From: Maribacter zhoushanensis
GTDB lineage: Bacteria > Bacteroidota > Bacteroidia > Flavobacteriales > Flavobacteriaceae
Assembly: GCF_029350975.1 (NCBI RefSeq)
Contig: NZ_JARKMR010000004.1
Location: forward strand, 62,001-126,000
Direction: 5' to 3'
Length of the DNA stretch: 64,000 bases
Shown: positions 26,330-35,009 of the stretch, one piece after another
How positions within the stretch are numbered: position 1 is the first letter of the stretch
Layout of the letters: each line of letters starts with the position of its first letter
Program-made: the position numbers and the translations under genes
The notes under the pieces: generated by a model
Databases searched by the model: none
Seen by the model: the letters and a program-made list of their open reading frames with translations, nothing else
Told to the model about the DNA's origin: nothing

Positions 26330-27730
26330 ATGGAGTTCAGAATCGAAAAAGATACCATGGGTAATGTTGAGGTTCCCAAAGACAAATATTGGGGAGCACA
26401 AACAGAACGTTCTAGAAATAATTTCAAAATTGGTCCTTCTGCGTCAATGCCATTAGACATTGTTTACGGCTTTGCATATTTAAAAAAATCTGCCGCATAC
26501 GCCAATTGCGAACTCGGAGTTTTATCTGAAGAAAAAAGAGATTTGATTGCACAAGTTTGCGATGAAATTTTAGAAGGCAAGCATAATGATCAATTTCCAT
26601 TGGTCATATGGCAAACAGGTTCTGGTACGCAAAGTAACATGAACGTGAATGAGGTAGTTGCCAACAGGGCACATGAAATTGCTGGTAAAGTTATAGGTGA
26701 GGGTGAAAAAACAATTCAGCCAAATGACGATGTAAACAAATCGCAATCATCAAATGACACCTTCCCTACCGGTATGCATATTGCTGCATATAAAAAGATA
26801 GTTGAAGTTACCATACCTGGTGTTACGCAATTAAGAGACACACTTCAGAAAAAATCTGTTGAATTCAAGAATGTAGTTAAGATAGGCCGTACGCATTTAA
26901 TGGATGCTACTCCCCTAACCTTAGGTCAAGAATTTTCAGGTTACGTATCTCAATTAGACCATGGTTTAAAAGCATTGAAAAATACACTCGCACATTTAAG
27001 TGAACTTGCTTTAGGCGGAACGGCAGTAGGTACAGGTTTAAATACACCTGAAGGGTATGATGTTTTGGTTGCAAAATATATTGCTGATTTCACAGGTTTG
27101 CCATTTATAACTGCTGAAAATAAATTTGAAGCCCTTGCTGCTCATGATGCTATTGTTGAAAGTCACGGTGCATTGAAGCAATTGGCTGTTTCTCTAAATA
27201 AGATTGCCAATGATATTAGAATGATGGCTTCAGGTCCGCGTTCAGGTATTGGAGAAATCATTATTCCGGCAAATGAGCCAGGTAGTTCCATTATGCCAGG
27301 AAAAGTGAATCCTACGCAGTGTGAAGCATTAACTATGGTTTGCGCTCAGGTTATGGGCAATGATGTTGCCGTTAGCGTAGGTGGAACCCAAGGACATTAT
27401 GAATTAAATGTTTTTAAACCTATGATGGCTGCCAACATTTTACAATCGGCACAACTAATTGGTGATGCCTGCGTAAGTTTTGAAGAGCACTGCGCTGCCG
27501 GTATAGAACCAAATCATGAAGTTATCAAACAACTACTGAATAACTCATTAATGTTGGTAACTGCTTTAAATACTAAAATAGGGTATTACAAGGCTGCAGA
27601 AATAGCTAACACCGCTCACAAAAACGGTACAACTTTAAAAGAAGAAGCCGTTAATTTAGGCTATGTATCCGCAGAGGATTATGATGAATGGGTAAAACCT
27701 GAAAATATGGTAGGTAGTCTAAAAGACTAA
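26330..27730 (+). CDS. fumC: Class II fumarate hydratase
   Basis: A 466-residue enzyme of the TCA cycle (fumarate to L-malate) of the iron-independent class II. Seen: [19 protein letters not shown] at the start, [46 protein letters not shown] and the family signature [13 protein letters not shown] with its catalytic serine loop. The length is standard. It is a single gene with its own promoter and terminator, and no TCA neighbours. Confidence 0.96.
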   Translation: MEFRIEKDTMGNVEVPKDKYWGAQTERSRNNFKIGPSASMPLDIVYGFAYLKKSAAYANCELGVLSEEKRDLIAQVCDEILEGKHNDQFPLVIWQTGSGTQSNMNVNEVVANRAHEIAGKVIGEGEKTIQPNDDVNKSQSSNDTFPTGMHIAAYKKIVEVTIPGVTQLRDTLQKKSVEFKNVVKIGRTHLMDATPLTLGQEFSGYVSQLDHGLKALKNTLAHLSELALGGTAVGTGLNTPEGYDVLVAKYIADFTGLPFITAENKFEALAAHDAIVESHGALKQLAVSLNKIANDIRMMASGPRSGIGEIIIPANEPGSSIMPGKVNPTQCEALTMVCAQVMGNDVAVSVGGTQGHYELNVFKPMMAANILQSAQLIGDACVSFEEHCAAGIEPNHEVIKQLLNNSLMLVTALNTKIGYYKAAEIANTAHKNGTTLKEEAVNLGYVSAEDYDEWVKPENMVGSLKD

Positions 27731-27749
27731 CAACAAACTATAAAAACGA

Positions 27750-27781
27750 AAAAAGGCGACCAAATTGGTCGCCTTTTTTTA
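27750..27781. terminator. Bidirectional terminator after fumC
   Basis: AAAAAAGGCGACCAA / TTGGTCGCCTTTTTT, a palindromic stem between the convergent fumC and the coiled-coil gene. Confidence 0.9.
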
Positions 27782-27796
27782 TGTAATAAAGTTATC

Positions 27797-28684
27797 TTAC
27801 TTCAACATGAATTTAGAAGTACCCAATAATTTTAATTGGTCATCATATACATTTACCATATAATTTCCATCCTTGAAATCACCAGAAGGCTTACTAATAT
27901 AATCACATACATCTAAAGATTTGTTCTCATAATAGAAACCAGTTTGCTTACTATAAGTAATAGATGCCCCGTTGTCATTTGTCATAGAGTTGCTACCACC
28001 AAGTACATTACCTTGAGGATCTAAAACTTCTAAGAAAAATTCTCTATCGCCTGCTTGTGCAATTACGTTATCAGCTACAGTAAAACAGATTTTAAACTTA
28101 TCAGTTGCTTTAGCTCTTTGTGTAGAAACTAATTTTCCACTGTTACGTTCTTTAACGGCATCAACATTAAACTTAGATAAGTTCAACGCAGAACCTTTTT
28201 CTACTACTTGAGCCAAGTTTGTATTTTGTACTACTAAAGAGTCATTAAAAACAGTTTGCTTTTCTAATTCCACATACGTACTGTCACGTTGCATAGCAAT
28301 TGCAGTATTTGAACGTGTTAAAGAATCTACTTGCTTTAATAATTGCTCTCTTTCTGCTTTAAGAACACCAACTTGTCTTCTATATCTAGATAAAGAACCT
28401 ATATCAGCTTTCATTGTTTTTACAGAATCAATATATTTTGCAATATTATCTCTTGCGCTTACCAACTCTTCATTAGTGGCATTGCTTTCTAAAATAGCTT
28501 TGTCATACTCAGATTTCAAGCTATTTAAATCTTCAACTACCAATTCTTTCTCTTTGGTAAGTACACCTTCAGTCTTCTTTTTATCTTGGTAAAGACTTAC
28601 TGTGTAAATGATAGTACCTAAAAGCACAACACCTAAAAGAGCGGTCAAAACCTTTAAGCCATTGTTGTTTTTTGTTTCAGTCAT
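27797..28684 (-). CDS. Membrane-anchored coiled-coil protein, unknown function
   Basis: A 295-residue protein. A short cytoplasmic start (MTETKNNNGLK) is followed by one helix at about 11-30 (VLTALLGVVLLGTIIYTVSL). A long heptad-rich coiled coil runs from about 33 to 165, and a C-terminal beta domain covers about 180-295. That domain contains KFKICFTVADNVIAQAGD and FFLEVLDPQGNVLGGSNS, and ends GTSKFMLK. The layout suggests an inner-membrane protein with a periplasmic coiled-coil stalk and a sandwich head. I do not recognise a named family; similar proteins occur in many Flavobacteriaceae. It is monocistronic. Confidence 0.65.
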   Translation of the reverse strand: MTETKNNNGLKVLTALLGVVLLGTIIYTVSLYQDKKKTEGVLTKEKELVVEDLNSLKSEYDKAILESNATNEELVSARDNIAKYIDSVKTMKADIGSLSRYRRQVGVLKAEREQLLKQVDSLTRSNTAIAMQRDSTYVELEKQTVFNDSLVVQNTNLAQVVEKGSALNLSKFNVDAVKERNSGKLVSTQRAKATDKFKICFTVADNVIAQAGDREFFLEVLDPQGNVLGGSNSMTNDNGASITYSKQTGFYYENKSLDVCDYISKPSGDFKDGNYMVNVYDDQLKLLGTSKFMLK

Positions 28685-28837
28685 AATTTTAAATTTAATA
28701 AAGTGTCTGTTTGTTCAGTTTATATACGTGGTAATTCAAATTTTAGATTTTTTAATGTTAAATTAATTTATAAACCTTGTTAGGGACTATAAAATATGAT
28801 ATAACTTAGGTGTTAACTAAAATAACAATTAGAAATC

Positions 28838-29308
28838 ATGCTTAGCATTGTGCCTTACGAGCCTAAATATACTGAAAACTTTAGAGACTTGAATATTGCT
28901 TGGATTACTGAATATTTTAAGGTGGAAGAAAAAGACAAGGAGCTATTAGATCATAGTCAATCTACAATAATTGATAAAGGCGGATATATCTTTATAGGAT
29001 TATGGAATGACAAACCTGTAGGATGCTTTGCATTGATCAAAAAGGAAGCTAATCGTTTTGAATTGGGTAAGATGGCAGTAGACAAAAACCATCATGGATT
29101 AAAAATCGGGCAAAAAATGCTAGCCCATGCCATAGACTTTTCTAAGAATAAAAAATGGGAAACTCTAGAATTGTACTCTAGCACTAAATTGGACACCGCT
29201 CTGCATATATATAAGAAATTCGGTTTTAAAAATGTGCCACTAGAAGATAATTTAGAGTACCTTCGATCCGATATTAAAATGGAACTAACACTTTTAAACG
29301 TAACATAA
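28838..29308 (+). CDS. GNAT family N-acetyltransferase
   Basis: A 156-residue GNAT protein. The acetyl-CoA site is FELGKMAVDKNHHGLKIGQK, the Q/RxxGxG/A-like loop after strand 4, followed by MLAHAIDFSKNKKWETLELY. The C-terminal IYKKFGFKNVPL is the typical end. The acceptor is unknown. The stop TAA overlaps the ATG of the MBL lipoprotein (TAATG), so the two are translated together. Confidence 0.85.
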   Translation: MLSIVPYEPKYTENFRDLNIAWITEYFKVEEKDKELLDHSQSTIIDKGGYIFIGLWNDKPVGCFALIKKEANRFELGKMAVDKNHHGLKIGQKMLAHAIDFSKNKKWETLELYSSTKLDTALHIYKKFGFKNVPLEDNLEYLRSDIKMELTLLNVT

Positions 29309-30129
29309 TGAAAATAAATAAATTGCTTGTTTTAGTATTCTTGGGCGCTATGGCATTTGCATGTAAAGATGCTAAGAAAGCAGAGAGCAACGTAGATACT
29401 ACAACCGAAATTGAAGAAAACAAATCGGTTACCGAAATAATCAACAAGCGTAAATCTGAAGATATCAAGTTTATTCCTATTGAGCATTCCACAGCTGTAA
29501 TAGAATGGAACGATGTCATCATTTACATTGACCCTGTTGGCGGAGCCGCTGCTTTTGAAGGTCAAAAAAAACCTACTTTAATTTTAATTACCGATATACA
29601 CGGCGACCACTTAAATGTAGAGACTTTAAATGCCTTAGACACTGCTAACGCAACATTTGTAGTACCACAAGCGGTCGCTAACGAATTACCTGAAAAATAT
29701 AAAGAACAACTTGTAATTATGGCAAATGGGACCAGTAAAGAACTTAATGATATTACAATTGAAGCTATACCCATGTACAACCTTAGAAAAGAAGCTTTAA
29801 AATTCCATGAAAAAGGACGCGGTAACGGATATGTTCTTAACATTGACGGTCAGCGAATTTACTTCTCTGGTGACACCGAAGACATTCCAGAAATGCGTTC
29901 TTTAAAAAATATTGACAAAGCTTTTATATGTATGAACTTACCATACACTATGACAGAAGAAAGTGCCGCTGCTTCCGTTTTGGACTTTAAGCCTAAACAA
30001 GTATACCCATATCACTACAGAGGTAAACCCGACGTAAGCGATGTTGCGAAATTTAAGCAATTAGTAGACGCAGGCAACCAAGATATTGAAGTGATACAGT
30101 TAGATTGGTACCCTAATAAAGAATATTAA
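29308..30129 (+). CDS. MBL-fold lipoprotein hydrolase
   Basis: A 273-residue protein with a lipoprotein signal; the lipobox cysteine is in GAMAFACKDAK, and an acidic/Thr-rich linker follows. The metallo-beta-lactamase domain (from about 55) has EHSTAVIEWNDVIIYIDPVG, and the metal motif reads TDIHGDHLN, so the first His of HxHxDH is Asp here. It also has IYFSGDTEDIPEM (metal Asp) and YPYHYRGKPD (last His). It resembles UlaG/UPF0173-type hydrolases. It is anchored in the outer or inner membrane facing the periplasm, with unknown substrate. It is coupled to the GNAT gene upstream. Confidence 0.83.
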   Translation: MKINKLLVLVFLGAMAFACKDAKKAESNVDTTTEIEENKSVTEIINKRKSEDIKFIPIEHSTAVIEWNDVIIYIDPVGGAAAFEGQKKPTLILITDIHGDHLNVETLNALDTANATFVVPQAVANELPEKYKEQLVIMANGTSKELNDITIEAIPMYNLRKEALKFHEKGRGNGYVLNIDGQRIYFSGDTEDIPEMRSLKNIDKAFICMNLPYTMTEESAAASVLDFKPKQVYPYHYRGKPDVSDVAKFKQLVDAGNQDIEVIQLDWYPNKEY

Positions 30130-30148
30130 TATTAGCTAATAGCTGAAA

Positions 30149-30178
30149 ATAAAAAAGCCCGCAATTGCGGGCTTTTTC
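30149..30178. terminator. Bidirectional terminator before ettA
   Basis: AAAAAAGCCCGCAA / TTGCGGGCTTTTT between the convergent MBL lipoprotein gene and ettA. Confidence 0.9.
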
Positions 30179-30191
30179 TTTTATTAAAATA

Positions 30192-31883
30192 TTATCTGAT
30201 CAACTTCTTATACTTAATTCGTTTCGGCATAAGGTCTCCGCCTAATCTCTTTTTCTTATTCTCTTCATAGTCAGAGAAAGAACCTTCAAAGAAATACACT
30301 TGAGAATCACCCTCAAAAGCTAGAATGTGTGTACAGATACGATCCAAGAACCATCTATCATGCGATATTACCACTGCACAACCAGCAAAATTTTCTAAAC
30401 CTTCTTCAAGGGCACGTAACGTATTTACATCTAAGTCGTTGGTAGGCTCATCTAATAAAAGAACGTTACCTTCTTCCTTTAATGTCATAGCCAAATGCAA
30501 ACGGTTACGCTCACCACCAGACAACATGTTTACTTTTTTGTTCTGCTCACTACCTGAGAAATTAAATCTACTTAGGTATGCACGAGAATTCACTTGTTTA
30601 CCGCCCATCATTACCATCTCTTGCTCATCACTAAAGTTCTGCCAAATGGTTTTTTCAGGATCAATATTAGAATGACTTTGGTCAACATATGCAATCTTAG
30701 CAGTTTCACCAGTTTCAAACTCTCCTTTATCAGGAGTTTCTTCACCCATGATCATTCTAAAAATAGTGGTTTTACCGGCACCGTTAGGACCAATAATACC
30801 AACAATACCTGCTTGTGGTAATTTAAAGTTCAAATCTTCATAAAGCAATTTATCGTCATAAGCTTTACTTACTCCCTTTGCTTCAATTACATTGGTACCT
30901 AATCGCGGTCCGTTAGGGATGTAAATTTCTAGTTTCTCGTCAAGTTGTTTCTGATCTTGACTCATTAACTTATCGTAATTCTTAAGACGTGCCTTTTGTT
31001 TTGTCTGCCTTCCTTTTGCTCCTTGACGTACCCATTCTAGCTCTCGCTCTAAAGTTTTCTGTCTTTTAGAAGCTGTTTTGCTCTCTTGAGCCAAACGTTT
31101 AGATTTTTGATCTAACCATGAAGAATAGTTTCCTTTCCATGGTATGCCTTCTCCTCTATCCAATTCAAGAATCCAACCGGCAACATTATCCAAGAAATAT
31201 CTATCGTGTGTTACAGCAATTACCGTACCCTTGTAAGATGCTAAATGATGCTCTAACCAATGTACAGATTCTGCATCTAAGTGGTTGGTAGGCTCATCTA
31301 ATAATAAAATTTCAGGTTCTTGAAGTAGTAATCGACATAAGGCTACCCTTCTTCTCTCACCACCGGATAATACGGCAATTTTCTTATCAGGGTCCGGAGT
31401 ACGTAAAGCATCCATTGCAATTTCTAACTTGGTATCCAACTCCCAAGCATTGGCGGCATCAATTTTATCTTGTAGAACAGCCTGTTGATCCATCAACTTC
31501 TGCATTTTGTCAGCATCTTCATAAACCTCAGGGAGACCAAACATATCGTTTATCTTATTGTACTCATCAAGAATGGCTACAGTTTCTGCAACACCTTCTT
31601 TTACAATCTCTAAAACGGTTTTGTTTTCATCCAATTCAGGTTCCTGTTCTAGGTACCCAACATTATAACCAGGAGAAAATACAACATCACCTTGAAAGTT
31701 TTTATCGACCCCTGCAATAATCTTCAGCAAAGTAGATTTACCAGAACCGTTTAGACCTAAAATTCCGATTTTGGCACCGTAGAAAAAACTTAAGTATATA
31801 TTCTTTAAAACTGGGGTATTAGCATTCTTATAGGTTTTCGTAACTCCTGACATGGAGAAGATTACCTTCTTATCGTCTGACAT
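30192..31883 (-). CDS. ettA: Energy-dependent translational throttle protein EttA (ABC-F)
   Basis: A 563-residue ABC-F ATPase with two ABC domains and no membrane segments. Domain one: Walker A GLNGSGKST near residue 42, signature VLSGGERRRVAL, Walker B LLLDEPTNHLD. An inter-domain linker (about 250-310) is rich in Arg/Lys. Domain two: Walker A GPNGAGKTT, signature MLSGGERNRLHLAM, LLLDEPTNDLD. EttA binds the ribosomal E site and gates the first peptide bond according to ATP/ADP. The length and the arm insertion in domain one favour EttA over Uup or YheS. Confidence 0.93.
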   Translation of the reverse strand: MSDDKKVIFSMSGVTKTYKNANTPVLKNIYLSFFYGAKIGILGLNGSGKSTLLKIIAGVDKNFQGDVVFSPGYNVGYLEQEPELDENKTVLEIVKEGVAETVAILDEYNKINDMFGLPEVYEDADKMQKLMDQQAVLQDKIDAANAWELDTKLEIAMDALRTPDPDKKIAVLSGGERRRVALCRLLLQEPEILLLDEPTNHLDAESVHWLEHHLASYKGTVIAVTHDRYFLDNVAGWILELDRGEGIPWKGNYSSWLDQKSKRLAQESKTASKRQKTLERELEWVRQGAKGRQTKQKARLKNYDKLMSQDQKQLDEKLEIYIPNGPRLGTNVIEAKGVSKAYDDKLLYEDLNFKLPQAGIVGIIGPNGAGKTTIFRMIMGEETPDKGEFETGETAKIAYVDQSHSNIDPEKTIWQNFSDEQEMVMMGGKQVNSRAYLSRFNFSGSEQNKKVNMLSGGERNRLHLAMTLKEEGNVLLLDEPTNDLDVNTLRALEEGLENFAGCAVVISHDRWFLDRICTHILAFEGDSQVYFFEGSFSDYEENKKKRLGGDLMPKRIKYKKLIR

Positions 31884-31948
31884 AAATTATAGTGTTTATT
31901 GAAAATTATAAGCTAGTAGAAAAATTCACTACCGGTTTAAAATGTATG

Positions 31949-32125
31949 TTATACTCTACCCTTAAGTGCGTTGAACACCCAAGCAATAGCAAAAAAACCA
32001 ATTCCGACGGATGCAAAACCCCAACCAGCAACTTGATCATAGCGAAAAGCTCCTAATGCAATAAGAGCAAGACCTACAAAAATCATAATAAAAGTAGCCC
32101 AAGTGAGCACAGTATTCTTGTTCAT
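31949..32125 (-). CDS. 58-residue two-span membrane protein, likely CAL67264 family
   Basis: An intact minus-strand frame from the ATG at 32125 to TAA at 31949. The translation opens MNKNTVLTWATFIMIFVGLA. Two hydrophobic spans (about 8-26 and 33-52) flank a short turn (FRYDQVAGWG), and the end is NALKGRV. It lies 66 bases upstream of ettA on the same strand, in a gap that is otherwise empty. The pattern and position resemble a small Flavobacteriaceae membrane family named CAL67264; that name is from memory and unchecked. Function unknown. Confidence 0.72.
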   Translation of the reverse strand: MNKNTVLTWATFIMIFVGLALIALGAFRYDQVAGWGFASVGIGFFAIAWVFNALKGRV

Positions 32126-32198
32126 TTTCGAGTCGATTAAAATTTAAGCGAACATCAAATATCGTAAATTTTAAGATATTTGTCCACTATTACCCATG

Positions 32199-33173
32199 CT
32201 AATATTCAAACGGAAACACAATTCCCGTCTTTTTACGTACCGAATCCATAATCCCTATTAAATCTAGGCTATTTTGGTGACTCCATAAGTCACTCTCTTT
32301 TTTCCCAGAATTTAGACAATCGTGAACTTCCTCAATTTCATGAACATACCCTTTACCTCTTTTTCCGACTTCCTTAGAAATCGTTTCTCCATCTTTTTCT
32401 AAAGTGTAACCTGTAGACTCATGCCATCTTGGGTGTATAAAAATAGTCCCTAGGCTTCCGGCTATTTCAGATTTCTTTTCAGAGTTAGAATTGAGTCCGC
32501 TATACAGAATAGCCTGAGCATTATCATAGTTAAAAATCATACTACACTGCACCTCTACTCCGGTTTTATAAAGATTCGCCGTTGCCTTTATATCCTTTGG
32601 TTTTCCTAACATTAAATATGCTAAAAATATAGGATAGATACCTATGTCCAATAAAGAGCCACCAGCAAGATCAGGGTTTAACAATCTTCCGTTCTCATCC
32701 CTATCCAAAGCATAAAAAGCAAAATCTGAATGTAGATATCCAATGCCACCAATAGTATCATTTTCTACCAATTCTTTCACCTTTTTGATTGTAGGATTAA
32801 AACGTGACCATAAAGCCTCCATTAAAAAAACATTATTCTCCTTGGCGACTGCAACCATTTTTTCAACCTCAGCTTTGTTTACACCCATCGGTTTTTCGCA
32901 TAGCACAGCATTACCTGCTTTCATTGCTGCAATACTCAAATCTGCATGTGATGTATGTGGCGTTGCCAAGTAAATGATATCTACCGTACCACTATTAAAT
33001 AGCTCTTCATAACTTCCATATGCATTTTCTGCTTCATATTCATCTGCAAAAGCTCTTGCTTTCTCTAAACTTCTTGATGCCACGGACACCAATTTACCAC
33101 CATTTACCAATGCTAAATCTTTAGAAAAACTATGGGCAATGTTACCTGCCCCTACAATACCCCACTTTATCAT
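32199..33173 (-). CDS. Gfo/Idh/MocA family oxidoreductase
   Basis: A 324-residue NAD(P)-dependent dehydrogenase. The N-terminal Rossmann motif is IKWGIVGAGNIAHSFSKDL; IIYLATPHTSHADLS and the catalytic-lysine block AVLCEKPMGVNKAEV follow. The C-terminal domain has DLAGGSLLDIGIYPIFLAY, typical of trans-dihydrodiol dehydrogenase-like members. It probably oxidises a sugar or polyol; the substrate cannot be read. The gene is divergent from the acyl-CoA carboxylase gene, with only 72 bases between starts, so promoters must overlap. Confidence 0.87.
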   Translation of the reverse strand: MIKWGIVGAGNIAHSFSKDLALVNGGKLVSVASRSLEKARAFADEYEAENAYGSYEELFNSGTVDIIYLATPHTSHADLSIAAMKAGNAVLCEKPMGVNKAEVEKMVAVAKENNVFLMEALWSRFNPTIKKVKELVENDTIGGIGYLHSDFAFYALDRDENGRLLNPDLAGGSLLDIGIYPIFLAYLMLGKPKDIKATANLYKTGVEVQCSMIFNYDNAQAILYSGLNSNSEKKSEIAGSLGTIFIHPRWHESTGYTLEKDGETISKEVGKRGKGYVHEIEEVHDCLNSGKKESDLWSHQNSLDLIGIMDSVRKKTGIVFPFEY

Positions 33174-33245
33174 ACTTTTTGTTTTTGTTGCATGAACACC
33201 AAAATTAACTCCTTATCTTTATCAAAAGAAAAGATATTATATAGA

Positions 33246-34874
33246 ATGGATTTAAAATTCAATCAAAACGAAGATAGGAATAAGTTGTTATTATCAGACC
33301 TTAGAAGAAAGCTAAACGAGGTTTATTTAGGCGGAGGAAAAGCCAAAATAGCCAAGCAGCATGATCAAGGAAAAATGACCGCCAGAGAACGTATTGATTA
33401 TCTTTTAGATCCAAAGTCTGAACAAATAGAAATAGGTGCTTTTGTTGGTGACGGCATGTATAAAGAACACGGCGGCTGCCCATCTGGTGGTGTCGTTATT
33501 AAAATGGGGTACGTAAAAGGAAAGCAGTGCATTGTCGTTGCCAATGATGCTACGGTTAAAGCCGGAGCTTGGTTCCCCATTACCGCAAAGAAAAATTTAA
33601 GAGCACAAGAAATAGCTATAGAAAACAAACTCCCCATTATTTATTTAGTGGATAGCGCGGGAGTGTACTTGCCTTTACAGGATGAGATATTCCCCGATAA
33701 GGAGCACTTTGGTCGCATTTTCAGAAATAACGCCATCATGAGCAGTATGGGCATTACCCAAATATCTGCCGTTATGGGTAGTTGTGTTGCCGGTGGTGCA
33801 TATTTACCAATTATGAGCGATGAAGCGCTAATTGTAGATAAAACCGCAAGTATATTTTTGGCAGGCAGCTATTTGGTAAAAGCTGCTATTGGCGAAAGCA
33901 TAGATAATGAAACTTTAGGCGGAGCTACTACACATTGTGAAATTAGTGGAGTAACAGATTATAAAGCGAAAGATGATGCCGCGGCTTTAGATACCATAAA
34001 GAATATTATGGATAAAATCGGTGATTTCCCTAAGGCGGGATACAACCGTAAGAAAAGTATGAAGCCAAAAGAAAACCCGGATGATATATACGGAATACTA
34101 CCAAGCTCTAGAGCTGAGCAATACGATATGATGGAAATCATTAAGCGTTTGGTAGACGATTCTGAATTTGAAGAATATAAAGCTGGCTACGGACAAACCA
34201 TTCTTACCGGATATGCACGTATAGATGGGTGGGCAGTAGGTATAGTTGCCAACCAAAGAAAAGTAGTTAAAACCAAAAAAGGTGAAATGCAATTTGGCGG
34301 AGTAATTTATTCCGACTCCGCAGATAAATCAACCCGATTTATAGCCAACTGCAATCAAAAGAAAATTCCCTTAGTCTTTCTACAAGATGTAACCGGTTTT
34401 ATGGTAGGTAGTAAAAGTGAACATGGTGGTATCATAAAAGATGGAGCTAAAATGGTAAATGCGGTAAGTAACTCCGTCGTTCCCAAGTTCACCATCGTCA
34501 TAGGAAACAGTTATGGAGCCGGAAACTACGCCATGTGCGGTAAAGCATATGACCCAAGATTAATTGTTGCTTGGCCAAGCGCAGAACTTGCTGTAATGAG
34601 TGGAAACTCTGCTGCCAAAGTATTATTACAAATTGAAAAAGCTTCTTTGAAAAAGAAAGGTGAAACTATTACAGAAACAAAAGAAACCGAGCTTTTTGAT
34701 AAAATCAAGAAACGTTACGACAATCAAGTTTCTCCGTACTACGCTGCTTCCCGCTTATGGACAGATGCTATTATAGACCCAAAAGACACCCGCAAATGGA
34801 TTTCTATGGGAATTGAAGCTGCTGATCATTCACCTATTGAAAAGCCTTTTAATATGGGGGTTTTGCAAGTTTAA
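33246..34874 (+). CDS. Acyl-CoA carboxylase, carboxyltransferase (beta) subunit
   Basis: About 542 residues from the ATG at 33246 (MDLKFNQNEDRNKLLLSDLR). The frame is open 114 bases further upstream, but that leader is not homologous-looking and would overlap the divergent gene's start region. Two crotonase-like carboxyltransferase domains are seen. The first has KMTARERIDYLLD and SCVAGGAYLPIMSDE; the second has KIPLVFLQDVTGFMVG and GNSYGAGNYAMCGKAYDP. It transfers carboxyl from biotin to propionyl-CoA, methylcrotonyl-CoA or a similar acyl-CoA. No biotin carboxylase subunit lies beside it, so the partner is encoded elsewhere. It ends before a strong hairpin. Confidence 0.9.
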   Translation: MDLKFNQNEDRNKLLLSDLRRKLNEVYLGGGKAKIAKQHDQGKMTARERIDYLLDPKSEQIEIGAFVGDGMYKEHGGCPSGGVVIKMGYVKGKQCIVVANDATVKAGAWFPITAKKNLRAQEIAIENKLPIIYLVDSAGVYLPLQDEIFPDKEHFGRIFRNNAIMSSMGITQISAVMGSCVAGGAYLPIMSDEALIVDKTASIFLAGSYLVKAAIGESIDNETLGGATTHCEISGVTDYKAKDDAAALDTIKNIMDKIGDFPKAGYNRKKSMKPKENPDDIYGILPSSRAEQYDMMEIIKRLVDDSEFEEYKAGYGQTILTGYARIDGWAVGIVANQRKVVKTKKGEMQFGGVIYSDSADKSTRFIANCNQKKIPLVFLQDVTGFMVGSKSEHGGIIKDGAKMVNAVSNSVVPKFTIVIGNSYGAGNYAMCGKAYDPRLIVAWPSAELAVMSGNSAAKVLLQIEKASLKKKGETITETKETELFDKIKKRYDNQVSPYYAASRLWTDAIIDPKDTRKWISMGIEAADHSPIEKPFNMGVLQV

Positions 34875-34918
34875 TTTCTTAAATACTTTTAGTAGCAATA
34901 TCTTATACTATTTACATT

Positions 34919-34959
34919 CAAAAAACCCACAACACATTTAAAATGTATTGTGGGTTTTT
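34919..34959. terminator. Terminator after the acyl-CoA carboxylase gene
   Basis: AAAACCCACAA.ACATTT pairs with AAATGT.TTGTGGGTTTT with one internal mismatch, followed by T5. It is usable from both strands. Confidence 0.85.
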
Positions 34960-35009
34960 ATAATAATTACATATCTACTATGCTATTATATTTTGCAATT
35001 TTAACGGAC

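Noticed and set aside
33132-33245. Longer N-terminus of the carboxylase gene
   Set aside because: Cys-rich leader overlapping the divergent dehydrogenase start; ATG at 33246 fits the family.
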